Virus record (IMG/VR): IMGVR_UViG_3300042466_000282 | Coordinates: 1-24,919 of that record | Strand: one strand, 5' to 3' | DNA: 24,919 nucleotides | From: a virus | Shown here: positions 1 to 6,909 of the stretch, piece after piece | Layout: the number at the start of each line of letters is the position of its first letter | Numbering within the stretch: the first letter of the stretch is position 1 | Notes under the pieces: model-generated | The model's input: the letters and a program-made list of their open reading frames with translations, nothing else | Database searches by the model: none | What the model was told of the DNA's origin: nothing | Program-made: the position numbers and the translations under genes

Positions 1-349
1 TTAAATCTTCACCTACATATATTCCAACGTGACCGCCACCGTTTCTTCTAAATGTTAGTATATCGCCTAACATCGGTTCGCTTACAGGATTACCCCAATT
101 ACTCCACGATAACGCCCATAATGGTTTATCTACTACGTCTAACCCTGCCATTTTACAGCAATAAGCAATAAATAAACCGCACCAAGGTATTTCGTCTGAA
201 TTATAAACACTTGCTAATTTAAGTTCTTTAGCCCAACCTAATATAACGGGGTTGTGTTCTTTGCCTACTATTTCAGTTACTCCAAGTTGTTTAACTGCCT
301 GAACTAAAACACGGGGTGCTTTTTCTTGTTTTAACCAATCGTAATTCAT
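1..349 (-). CDS. Endolysin-type NlpC/P60 (TIGR02594-like) peptidase, 3' end outside window
   Basis: Cell-wall peptidase likely to act as the endolysin that opens the host peptidoglycan at lysis. Translating from the ATG at 349-347 gives about 116 residues and no stop before base 1, so the gene runs off the window. The motif EIPWCGLFIAYCC near residues 54-66 carries the expected catalytic Cys. GGGHVGIYVGE near the visible end carries the His. LSWSNWG and PMLGDILTF lie between them in the order expected for the TIGR02594/NlpC-P60-CHAP group. The start codon overlaps the stop of the upstream holin-like gene (ATGA), which couples their translation and suggests a lysis cassette. A role as a tail-associated wall hydrolase is possible, but the position beside a small membrane-like protein favours lysis. 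The family call is firm; the role is inferred. Confidence 0.8.
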   Translation of the reverse strand, partial: MNYDWLKQEKAPRVLVQAVKQLGVTEIVGKEHNPVILGWAKELKLASVYNSDEIPWCGLFIAYCCKMAGLDVVDKPLWALSWSNWGNPVSEPMLGDILTFRRNGGGHVGIYVGEDL

Positions 350-561
350 TCGAGTTCTATTAATTCGTCTTTCGGTACCACAGCAAAATTAGTAGTGTCA
401 TTAATTGGCTTTGAAGCCGTGTTATTATTTTTCCCATAACAATCATATAAACGATGTTTTAAATCTTGAACATCTGAATGAGTATACCATAACCACATCG
501 CTAAAACTCCCGTTGCTCCCTGCTTTTTGATTATTTCTAAAACTTTGCTAATATCAATCAT
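346..561 (-). CDS. Small holin-like protein upstream of the endolysin
   Basis: A 71-residue protein with one short hydrophobic stretch (GATGVLAMWLWYTHSD, about residues 15-30), followed by a charged region with a DVQDLKHRLYDCY motif and an acidic C-terminus. Its position immediately before the endolysin, with a 4-nt ATGA overlap, suggests a holin or other small lysis protein. The hydrophobic segment is short for a canonical transmembrane helix and no second one is visible, so the holin role is an inference from context. It could also be a small structural or regulatory protein. A 1-nt gap separates it from the preceding gene, so it belongs to the same late transcript. Confidence 0.5.
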   Translation of the reverse strand: MIDISKVLEIIKKQGATGVLAMWLWYTHSDVQDLKHRLYDCYGKNNNTASKPINDTTNFAVVPKDELIELE

Positions 562-562
562 T

Positions 563-826
563 TTATCTTTGACTTGTTAATTCTACAATACGTTCTAACC
601 AACTTCCGTTTAATGGTTCAATTCTCTGATTATTTGCAAGTTTAAAAGCAATAGACTGATAAAGATTACCGTTTGTATCTGAAGCTCTTAATTTAATTGC
701 GATATCTAATAAAATATTATCGTTTACTTGAATAACATCGTATGCTCGTGCTATTGCATCCATCCAAGAACCATTCGTTATTCGAACCGCTCCTACATTA
801 TTCGCCCATTGTTCAATTAAACTCAT
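563..826 (-). CDS. Small conserved phage protein with two NGSW motifs
   Basis: An 87-residue protein of unknown function lying between the DUF6712-like adaptor gene and the lysis genes. It contains the tetrapeptide NGSW twice (residues 18-21 and 73-76), each followed by a similar short helix-like segment (WMDAIARAYDV and WLERIVEL), suggesting an internal repeat or two-fold structure. There is no signal peptide or membrane segment. Its ATG overlaps the stop of the upstream gene (ATGA), so it is translationally coupled to it. Placement after portal and adaptor suggests a minor structural or head-tail joining role, but nothing in the sequence proves that. Confidence 0.6.
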   Translation of the reverse strand: MSLIEQWANNVGAVRITNGSWMDAIARAYDVIQVNDNILLDIAIKLRASDTNGNLYQSIAFKLANNQRIEPLNGSWLERIVELTSQR

Positions 827-1377
827 AATATAAGTATTTGGTTATTATATCCGTTTCCATTTTCATAATTGCAAGTTCCGTGACAGCACCCCGAACACCC
901 GTGACATTCAATCATTGGTCTTAAATCCGTGTCACGATTAGTTTCCGATATGAATTCAGGAAAAAGATTTTTGTTTTTGATTAACCATTTAATTAATCGT
1001 TGTTCGAAGAACGCTGCCTTTTGTGCGTAGTGTTCCATTCCGAAAGCTACTTCACGTTGACTTACTGAACTTGAAAAATCCCCGTTTTGTGTTTGAAGAC
1101 CTTTGTTTTTAAGTTGATATGTTAAACCGAATACAGCATCTTCAGCACTTCGCCAAGCAACAATCGGTTGAATAAATTTAATTAGTGTTTCTTCATCGGG
1201 ATTAGCTGTTTGTGTGTTATACACGTTCAGCATATAATTAAAGAACGTAGTTCCTAAAATTGGCATTATGCGTAATTGTGCTTGTGTAGCAATATATGGA
1301 GTTACATCAGTTACATCTACGTTAGCTGTTATAGGTGTGTTCGTCTTTAAGTAATTTTCGGTTATAAAGTAAAGCAT
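823..1377 (-). CDS. DUF6712-like head-tail adaptor protein with Cys-rich C-terminus
   Basis: A 184-residue protein whose N-terminal two thirds (for example YIATQAQLRIMPILGT, near residues 28-43, and a helical segment with IKFIQPIVAWRSAEDAVFG) resembles the DUF6712 proteins found after the portal gene in Bacteroidetes phages, a position usually held by head-completion or adaptor proteins. The start overlaps the portal stop by one base (TAATG). Unusually, the C-terminus carries a compact cluster, CHGCSGCCHGTC (residues 158-169), with five Cys and two His, which could bind a metal or form disulfides. The family assignment is from memory of the pattern, and the adaptor role comes from position. 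Confidence 0.6.
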   Translation of the reverse strand: MLYFITENYLKTNTPITANVDVTDVTPYIATQAQLRIMPILGTTFFNYMLNVYNTQTANPDEETLIKFIQPIVAWRSAEDAVFGLTYQLKNKGLQTQNGDFSSSVSQREVAFGMEHYAQKAAFFEQRLIKWLIKNKNLFPEFISETNRDTDLRPMIECHGCSGCCHGTCNYENGNGYNNQILIL

Positions 1378-2672
1378 TACGCTGTTGGTGTTTCAGGTTT
1401 AACAATAGGTTTTAACGATGCTAAAGAACGTATTTCATCCGCTGTCATATTTTCTAAAACTTTTGCAAGTAACTCGGGATTCAAAGAACTTAATCGTGTT
1501 GCTAAAGCCGAAGCATCTTCGTCAACTTCTACTATCGTTTCGTTAATGATTTGAAAGTTATTAATAACTAATTCGCCTTTTACTTTAGCAATATGCAATA
1601 ATTCGTTGAATATATCTTGGACAATCTCACGCAAAGGTTTAACAACGTTCTTTTCGAAGATTACATACGCTTGTTTAATGTCGCTTCCCGAACCTAATGC
1701 ACCCGTAGTTCTAACACCCATTAAAATAGGGTCAATCGTGTGAGCAAAACAAATTTGTTCCGTGTTTAAAGCTGATGCTTCTTGAAATAGCTTATCGTTT
1801 GAATTAGTCGGTAAACTTTCAATCTTAGGCATCTGCTCGGGTGAGTTAGCAAAGAATGCAACTGCTTTTCCTGCGTTTTCAGCACCTTTCAACTTGTCAA
1901 TGGTTCGTCTTAATACATTCTTTTCTTCTTCGCTTTGCGGACGCTTAGGGAACATCATAGCAAATGAAGGGAATACAGCGTTCTGAATGTTTGATTTCGC
2001 TAAATAACTTAATTCACCACTTAAAAAAGCAAAGTTTAACGCTGAAGAATACTGCGGTAATGGGTAGTAATCTTGACCGATGCAAGGTAATTCATAAATA
2101 TAAAGCTGTTCGTATTCATTACTTAACGGGTGATATGGTGTAATTTCAAAAACATCTATTCTTGAAGCCCAATCTTCGCATATAAAGTAGGTTTTCCCGT
2201 CTTTAGAACGTCTTAATTTCTCGGGCGATAGGTTTTCTACTTTTGTAAGTTTTCCACGTTCTGAAAAGCATAATTTAAAGTAAACTCTATTATGAATTAC
2301 TAACTGCTTCGTAACAATCGCTGCAACCTTTTTTAGTTTTATCTTTTTCTCAAATGCGTATAACTCTAATTTTTCTTCGTTAGTTAGTTTTTCCGTTTGA
2401 ATCGTAAATCCACCACCGATAACTGCATTCACTTTGTAATCTACTATCGCTCCGTGTAATGGTGATGAGTAGTACATTTGATTTAATGTTTCCGGGTAAA
2501 GGTTATCTTGTCCGAATGGAATGTAACCTGCAACTTGATAGCGTCCATTTACATAAGGTAATGCAAGATTTGCACCGCCCACTTTATAAAAAGGTGTGCT
2601 AAAACTTTGATAGCCTTCCACGACTTCAATATTTTGTTTTTCACTTTGTCTAAATATATCGTACCAAGCCAT
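1377..2672 (-). CDS. Portal protein
   Basis: A 431-residue protein matching the Bacteroidetes-phage portal type: an early YIPFGQDNLYP segment (about residues 50-60), then a YYSSPLHGAIVDYKVNAV helix leading into the conserved glycine turn IGGGF, a long alpha/beta wing, and the distal DPILMGVRTTGALGSGSD segment (about 315-332), which looks like the crown-side loop region of HK97-type portals. Portals form the dodecameric ring at one capsid vertex through which DNA is packed and ejected. It sits three bases after a small structural gene and runs directly into the adaptor gene. It lies in the same strand cluster as capsid and protease, but far from the terminase genes, which is unusual. Confidence 0.8.
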   Translation of the reverse strand: MAWYDIFRQSEKQNIEVVEGYQSFSTPFYKVGGANLALPYVNGRYQVAGYIPFGQDNLYPETLNQMYYSSPLHGAIVDYKVNAVIGGGFTIQTEKLTNEEKLELYAFEKKIKLKKVAAIVTKQLVIHNRVYFKLCFSERGKLTKVENLSPEKLRRSKDGKTYFICEDWASRIDVFEITPYHPLSNEYEQLYIYELPCIGQDYYPLPQYSSALNFAFLSGELSYLAKSNIQNAVFPSFAMMFPKRPQSEEEKNVLRRTIDKLKGAENAGKAVAFFANSPEQMPKIESLPTNSNDKLFQEASALNTEQICFAHTIDPILMGVRTTGALGSGSDIKQAYVIFEKNVVKPLREIVQDIFNELLHIAKVKGELVINNFQIINETIVEVDEDASALATRLSSLNPELLAKVLENMTADEIRSLASLKPIVKPETPTA

Positions 2673-2675
2673 AAT

Positions 2676-3017
2676 TTAATCGTATATTGAATTTACAATA
2701 GCACCCGAAACAACCATTCGACCTTCTTCGATTACTTCGCCCGTAGTATCTTCGATTGTTATAGGTGGGATAAGTGATTCATAAACTGAATAAGAATATT
2801 GACCTTTGCTCAATTCAACATCTACGGGTTCATCTAACAAGAACTGATTAAACCTTTCAGGGTATGTTGATATGTCGGTAGAAGTGAATAAAATAGGTGC
2901 GCTTTCGGGATTCATTTCGTTCTGAAACACGAACAAATAATAAGGATTCGTTAACGTGCTTACTTCAGTTAGCGTTAAAACTATATTATTTACTTCGTCT
3001 TTATTTATGTATATCAC
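2676..3017 (-). CDS. Hypothetical structural protein (GTG start)
   Basis: A 113-residue, mostly beta-type protein of unknown function between the tail-tube-like gene and the portal. The start codon is GTG at 3017-3015, read here as Met; no better ATG lies nearby upstream in frame. The start is preceded at one base by AATATAGT, a motif also found before the genes starting at 5627 and 7319. It is the first gene after the intrinsic terminator at 3049-3074, so it is expressed by read-through or from an unseen promoter. Genes of this kind occur in Bacteroidetes phage structural modules, but I do not recognise a named domain. Confidence 0.6.
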   Translation of the reverse strand: MIYINKDEVNNIVLTLTEVSTLTNPYYLFVFQNEMNPESAPILFTSTDISTYPERFNQFLLDEPVDVELSKGQYSYSVYESLIPPITIEDTTGEVIEEGRMVVSGAIVNSIYD

Positions 3018-3018
3018 A

Positions 3019-3028
3019 ACTATATTAA
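3019..3028 (-). promoter_or_regulatory. AATATAGT leader motif next to GTG start
   Basis: Minus-strand TTAATATAGT ends one base before the GTG at 3017. The same box lies three bases before the ATGs at 5627 and 7319, with a variant (TAATATTGT) before 15691. It is the reverse complement of the ACTATATTAA box in the plus-strand promoter at 5631. It may be a translation-initiation element or an operator. Confidence 0.3.
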
Positions 3029-3048
3029 TTTAGTTCGTCTTTTTGTTT

Positions 3049-3074
3049 AAAAAAAAAGCACCCCGAAGGATGCT
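3049..3074 (-). terminator. Intrinsic terminator after the tail tube gene
   Basis: On the minus strand AGCATCC-TTCG-GGGTGCT forms a 7-bp stem (one U-G pair) closed by a stable UUCG tetraloop. It is followed directly by a run of nine T residues. It lies 25 bases after the stop of the 3614-3099 gene, so it should reduce transcription into the portal-lysis genes. Confidence 0.85.
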
Positions 3075-3098
3075 AATTTATTATGGAGAAACAGGGAT

Positions 3099-3614
3099 TT
3101 AGATAACCGCAGTTACAGCAGCTTGAGTTACTTCATAAGCTAAAAATTCATTTTCAGCAGTTAAAGTTACGGAATACTTAGAACCATCCGCACGAGCCGT
3201 TCCCGAACCTTCAGCAGCACCCGTTAACTGCATATATGGGAAATACCAATATTTTTCGTTTGCATCTTGAATGATAACCGCTAAATATTGTTGACCCGCT
3301 CCAAGAACTTTAATAGCTTGTGACTTAGATTGGTCACGTCTATGGAACATCAACGTAATGGTTTGAGTATAATAAGAAGAACCATTTACAAGGTCGATTG
3401 CTGCTTCTTCAGTATACGAACCCGTATTTCTTCTAATTTCAAACTCCGTGAAATCCGTTGGAGTTACTAAAGTAATTGAATCAATCGTCCAAGTTAATGT
3501 TGGGTCTAAAGTGATTTGGTCTATTTCATCTTGTTGGTTTATCCACACTTTGTAGATACCACCCGAATTGTTGTCACACGACTTAACAATTCCTTCTAAT
3601 GCTTCACACGACAT
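3099..3614 (-). CDS. Probable major tail tube protein
   Basis: A 171-residue beta-rich protein. Features seen: an N-terminal MSCEALEGIVKSCDNNSGGI segment, a central WTIDSITLVTPTDFTEFEIRR stretch divided by turns, and a C-terminal half ending in TLTAENEFLAYEVT. In Bacteroidetes phages this pattern, in a mid-size protein immediately after the capsid gene, fits a tail tube subunit or a closely related abundant structural protein. It is bracketed by intrinsic terminators (3641-3667 upstream, 3049-3074 downstream), as expected for a gene whose dose is set separately and high. The leader is strongly A/T-rich with no Shine-Dalgarno. The tail tube role is inferred from size, fold type and position; a head decoration protein is the alternative. 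Confidence 0.55.
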   Translation of the reverse strand: MSCEALEGIVKSCDNNSGGIYKVWINQQDEIDQITLDPTLTWTIDSITLVTPTDFTEFEIRRNTGSYTEEAAIDLVNGSSYYTQTITLMFHRRDQSKSQAIKVLGAGQQYLAVIIQDANEKYWYFPYMQLTGAAEGSGTARADGSKYSVTLTAENEFLAYEVTQAAVTAVI

Positions 3615-3640
3615 ATTTTTATATTTTTTTTATGTTTTAC

Positions 3641-3667
3641 AAAAAAGGGTGAGGTTATCCCCACCCC
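3641..3667 (-). terminator. Intrinsic terminator after the major capsid gene
   Basis: Minus-strand GGGTGGGG-ATAA-CCTCACCC forms an 8-bp stem with one G-U pair and a 4-nt loop, followed by six T residues. It lies 25 bases beyond the stop of the capsid gene and upstream of the tail-tube-like gene, so that gene depends on read-through or an unrecognised promoter. Confidence 0.85.
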
Positions 3668-3691
3668 TTAAACCTATTTATTAATTATTGA

Positions 3692-4624
3692 TTAATCAAA
3701 ACAAGCAGCCCAAACAGCGATTTGCTCCGGGTTTGTATGAAAAAATCCTGCTTTAACATTCGCACGTGTACGGATATATGGTTCAGCAACCGTGTCAGTT
3801 AAGTTAACTGCTTTCAACGCTTTAGAATCACCTTCAGCATCAAACGCATAAACTAAATCATCTTTTAAAGAAGCTACGATTGTGTTATCCGGCATACCTT
3901 CACAAACGATTACTTTAATTCCTAAGTAAGTCATTTGCAATGGAGCAGTAACATATGTTAAAGTGTTACCCGAAGCAGCAGCAAGTTCGTAAGCAGCAGC
4001 AACGTTAGAAGAAACACGGATTCTTAAATCAGCTTTTTTGAATCGAACTGAAGCAGGTAAACCACCAACAACTGAATTCAATGTAGTAAGTACGTTACCG
4101 CTGTTTACAGCACCACCATTTGAATAAGCTAAGTTAGCACCATCAGCACACAATTTAACTAAGTGACCATCACAAAGTTCCAAAAGCGGGTTTTCGCTTG
4201 TTGTGTCACCTTGCCATCTAATCAATTCGATATCTTCTTCGATTTGACTTGCCATTATACCCCAATAGTAGTTCATAAAAGAAGCTACGGTGAAATCACC
4301 GTTAGAACCTTGTGTCATTTGCAAAGCAACAAAAGATTGCTCTAAATCGAATTGACAAATTTGAGCCATTGCCGAAAACGCACAAACATCGATTTCGATA
4401 GCGTCAAGCGTATCATTTGGAGCGTTGAAGTTACAAGTAGATGCTTGTAAGATTGAACCGAAAGCAACGTTAGCCAATTTAGTTTTTGACTTAATACCCG
4501 GCAATGCACGATATGAATCTGCAACGTCAGCTGTTAAATAAGCACGAGAATAGAACTCGTTAGGGTTAGGACAAAGCAAAGCGTTGTTCTCAATGTCAAG
4601 GTCGAATTTTAATTTTCTTTCCAT
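3692..4624 (-). CDS. Major capsid protein
   Basis: A 310-residue protein with the make-up of an HK97-fold capsid subunit in a Bacteroidetes phage. It has a short N-terminal arm (MERKLKFDLDIENNALLCPN), an alpha/beta core, and a C-terminal domain with the FHTNPEQIAVWAACF ending typical of capsid proteins whose last strand returns to the core. It directly follows the protease-scaffold gene (19-nt gap) and is followed by a strong terminator, the usual arrangement for a highly expressed capsid gene. The translation start has an A-rich leader (AAATAAAAACAAAA) and no Shine-Dalgarno, typical of Bacteroidetes. Long open frames inside it on either strand are shadows. No separate decoration protein is seen. 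Confidence 0.75.
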   Translation of the reverse strand: MERKLKFDLDIENNALLCPNPNEFYSRAYLTADVADSYRALPGIKSKTKLANVAFGSILQASTCNFNAPNDTLDAIEIDVCAFSAMAQICQFDLEQSFVALQMTQGSNGDFTVASFMNYYWGIMASQIEEDIELIRWQGDTTSENPLLELCDGHLVKLCADGANLAYSNGGAVNSGNVLTTLNSVVGGLPASVRFKKADLRIRVSSNVAAAYELAAASGNTLTYVTAPLQMTYLGIKVIVCEGMPDNTIVASLKDDLVYAFDAEGDSKALKAVNLTDTVAEPYIRTRANVKAGFFHTNPEQIAVWAACFD

Positions 4625-4643
4625 TTTTGTTTTTATTTGATTT

Positions 4644-5627
4644 TTAGTTATTACTTAATTTATTTAATGCGCTGAATTTTTCAGCAATACTCATTTTAAC
4701 TTCAGACTTCATTTCGATTTCATCTTCCGCTTTTTCCGCTAACATTTCTTCCATTTGGGTTCTTAAGTCAGCAATGATTTTTAAAAGGTTGTTAACTTGT
4801 TCTTCAAGTACAGGAGCAACGATTGCCAAAACTGCTTCCGCATCCGTAGCAACGTCAACCGCCATTTCTTCTTCTTTAACAACTTCTTCAAGTTCTTCAG
4901 GTGCGGGTTGTTCGTCAATTGGTTCAGTTTCGGTAGTTACTTCTTCTTCGACTACTGAATCTTCCATCGCAACCTCTTCTTTGGGTGCATCCTTAATCTC
5001 GATAATCTCACCGCCTTTTACAACGTAGATTTTACCTTCGATTAGGTGTTCACCATCGGGTAATTTGTTCATATTATATGTGTTTATTTGATTACTTAAT
5101 TTAAGACCTAAAAACCCTTCAATAGAAAACCCAACTTGTTCGGCTTTTACTAACTCGTTGTAATAGTCTTTGTCAGTTACTTGCGCTGTTATCATTAACG
5201 TACCTTTAGGAACTTCAATTCCAAACGTGCTAAATGCTTTATCTTGTTTTGGGTTATCTACAATCCAAGATTCTAAAATGTATGCAGGGACTTTTTGCTC
5301 TTGGTCGTGTTCTAAATTAAAGATATCACGATTCTTTAAATCCTGCATAAACTTTGCGTGGATTTGCTCGATTGTTTCAGCAGTAAATTGAACGTAATAT
5401 TCGCCCGTTTCGTCATCCCTTCTATAAATTTCCATTGGAATCATAGCCGGTGCAGTCACACGATATTTTAAGTCATCCGCAAAAACCAAGTATTCTTGAT
5501 TGAATGCCATTCCTTTTATCTTAATAGCGGGATTAGAAGTGAACGCAATTTGTTCAATTCCTAAATCTTCGCCATCGGAATATTCGGGGTCAATAGTGAT
5601 TTTATATATAGGTAAATCCTTTGTCAT
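4644..5627 (-). CDS. XkdF-like prohead protease fused to an acidic scaffold domain
   Basis: A 327-residue two-part protein. Residues 1-180 resemble the XkdF-like putative serine protease group (IEQIAFTSNPAIKIKGMAF near 24-42); candidate catalytic residues are His107 in NLEHD and Ser168 in VGFSIEG. Residues about 185-327 are very acidic (runs of EEE around 215-255), then form a predicted coiled coil (VLEEQVNNLLKIIADLRTQM) with a basic, amphipathic end, like capsid scaffolds. Such a protein would template procapsid assembly and then clear itself and the scaffold by proteolysis. The gene lies just before the capsid gene. An internal ATG at 5072 (Met186) exactly at the domain junction could give a free scaffold, as with lambda C/Nu3. 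Divergent from the plus-strand gene at 5673. Confidence 0.7.
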   Translation of the reverse strand: MTKDLPIYKITIDPEYSDGEDLGIEQIAFTSNPAIKIKGMAFNQEYLVFADDLKYRVTAPAMIPMEIYRRDDETGEYYVQFTAETIEQIHAKFMQDLKNRDIFNLEHDQEQKVPAYILESWIVDNPKQDKAFSTFGIEVPKGTLMITAQVTDKDYYNELVKAEQVGFSIEGFLGLKLSNQINTYNMNKLPDGEHLIEGKIYVVKGGEIIEIKDAPKEEVAMEDSVVEEEVTTETEPIDEQPAPEELEEVVKEEEMAVDVATDAEAVLAIVAPVLEEQVNNLLKIIADLRTQMEEMLAEKAEDEIEMKSEVKMSIAEKFSALNKLSNN

Positions 5628-5630
5628 CTC

Positions 5631-5656
5631 ACTATATTAAATTTTATTTATATTTG
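5631..5656 (+). promoter_or_regulatory. Plus-strand Bacteroidetes-type promoter (copy P4)
   Basis: ACTATATTAAA is followed by TATATTTG (5649-5656), the Bacteroidetes -7 element TAnnTTTG, and then by TTCAAAAATTATAATT and the ATG at 5673. Box and -7 element are arranged as in the three minus-strand copies (19579, 22394, 22827), but box-to-element spacing is 16 instead of 18 nt and the leader is shorter. It drives the two plus-strand genes. The box overlaps the leader of the divergent protease gene. Confidence 0.6.
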
Positions 5657-5672
5657 TTCAAAAATTATAATT

Positions 5673-6215
5673 ATGATTGAAGTACTTGGGCGCAATATTG
5701 CCAATAAAATGAATGAAATAACTATCGAAGAATTCGAAAAGATTTCTAACATTCACAACAATTCAGAACTCGATAACATCGAAAAACAAATCAAAGTTTT
5801 TGAAGTAGTCGGAATCGAAGAAGATGAATGGGATGATTTTAAATACTTCGTTGAAAAGACAAAAGAATTTAACACGGATAATTACGAGCCTAAAGACCCT
5901 ATCGGTGAAATAGAAATAGACGGATTTACTTATAAAGCGGAATTAAAACTTTCAGTAAAAGATACGAAACTAATCGAGAAAATGATTACTAAAGAAAATA
6001 AACATTCCGTATCCGATATTATGGCTTTGATGTTTAAACGAACCGATTTAAGTAACACGGAACACTACGATTCAGCGCACTTAAAACACAAATCTAAACT
6101 ATTTAGAACTCAAGTAGCTGAAATAGCAATCCCTTATCTTAACTATGTCACAAACACAATCTCTGAACACGCTAAAAAACAAGCTGCCGAAAGCGTGGAA
6201 TCAAATAACGATTGA
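5673..6215 (+). CDS. Candidate tail assembly chaperone, first gene of inverted pair
   Basis: A 180-residue acidic protein, one of only two plus-strand genes in the window. Residues 13-21 (MNEITIEEF), the IEKQIKVFEVV segment and the following acidic helix match in arrangement the start of the next protein (NQITIETFIEL, YQIDVLCTLL), so the two share a domain. It overlaps the next gene by 71 nt in a different frame, with an A6 run (6174-6179) in the overlap: the layout of lambda G/GT-type tail chaperones, which help the tail tube polymerise round the tape measure. Their place between the tail and head modules fits. The overlap and shared domain are seen in the sequence; the chaperone role is inferred. 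An alternative start is Met13 (5709). Expressed from the promoter at 5631-5656. Confidence 0.5.
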   Translation: MIEVLGRNIANKMNEITIEEFEKISNIHNNSELDNIEKQIKVFEVVGIEEDEWDDFKYFVEKTKEFNTDNYEPKDPIGEIEIDGFTYKAELKLSVKDTKLIEKMITKENKHSVSDIMALMFKRTDLSNTEHYDSAHLKHKSKLFRTQVAEIAIPYLNYVTNTISEHAKKQAAESVESNND

Positions 6216-6909
6216 AACATTTATAGAACTAAAGACCCTATCCGATGAAGATGGGGTTTTTAATTATCAAATAGATGTTCTTTGCACGTTGTTAGACTGC
6301 TACCCCGAAGATATTGAAGAACTTGCTATCGAAGAACTTGAAGAACTACTACTATCGGTTAAGTTTATAAGGGATGAACCACCCAAAAACTACAAATCGG
6401 AACTTGGCGAATATAAACTAAAGCCATTTAACAAAATAACGTTAGGTGAGTTTATAAGTTTAGAATCATATTTCTCGGATAACTACATTTTAAAGCTACT
6501 TAATATCGTTGCAATACTTTATAGAAGATTTCGTGTTAATGAATGGGGGGATGAAACATTAGAACCTTATAACTATCATTCGTCAGATAGGTTAGATTGG
6601 TTTTTAGATTTTAAGATAACCGATGTTTTTGGATTACTTCCTGAATACATCAAATTTCGTGAAGGTATAATAGACCAATATAAAAACCTAATGACCGAAA
6701 CATATGAAGATGACTTCGAAATCGATTCTAATATGGATGCCGAAGATTTAAAAGCAGCTGAAGAAGAAAAGAAACAACAAAAATGGGGATGGGAAACTTT
6801 AATATGGAATTTATGCAACGAAGACTTAACTAAGTTTCACGCTGTTTGTGACCTTCCGTTAATACTCGTGTTTAACTTTCTTGGAATGAAAAAAGAATTG
6901 AATGTCTAA
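6145..6909 (+). CDS. Candidate tail assembly chaperone, second gene (possible frameshift partner)
   Basis: A 254-residue protein starting inside the preceding gene in the +1 frame. Residues 18-130 contain ITIETFIEL, a YQIDVLCTLL helix, SVKFIRDEPP, and a second similar block, KITLGEFISLESYF, followed by IVAILYRRFR; this repeated pattern also occurs in the first protein. It could be made from its own ATG at 6145, or as an extension of the first protein if ribosomes slip at the A6 run 6174-6179 (+1, or -2, shift). A strongly charged EEEKKQQK segment and a Trp-rich helix precede the C-terminus. Its stop (6907-6909) overlaps the stop of the convergent gene ending at 6906, leaving no space for a terminator. 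Role inferred from context. Confidence 0.5.
   Translation: MSQTQSLNTLKNKLPKAWNQITIETFIELKTLSDEDGVFNYQIDVLCTLLDCYPEDIEELAIEELEELLLSVKFIRDEPPKNYKSELGEYKLKPFNKITLGEFISLESYFSDNYILKLLNIVAILYRRFRVNEWGDETLEPYNYHSSDRLDWFLDFKITDVFGLLPEYIKFREGIIDQYKNLMTETYEDDFEIDSNMDAEDLKAAEEEKKQQKWGWETLIWNLCNEDLTKFHAVCDLPLILVFNFLGMKKELNV
6174..6180 (+). other. Candidate programmed frameshift site (A6C)
   Basis: In the first plus-strand gene the codons GCT AAA AAA CAA contain six consecutive A residues. A +1 slip from the first AAA or a -2 slip from the second places the ribosome in the frame of the gene starting at 6145, continuing AAC AAG CTG. The heptamer is not a canonical -1 signal, and the frame relation does not allow -1. 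No strong downstream hairpin was found by eye. Confidence 0.35.

Noticed and set aside
4342-4524. Second minus-strand frame inside the capsid gene
   Set aside because: Entirely internal to the major capsid gene with no protein-like motifs.
4774-5028. Plus-strand Ser/Thr-rich open frame
   Set aside because: Antisense shadow of the acidic scaffold domain (GAA/GAG codons read backwards as Ser/Thr-type codons).
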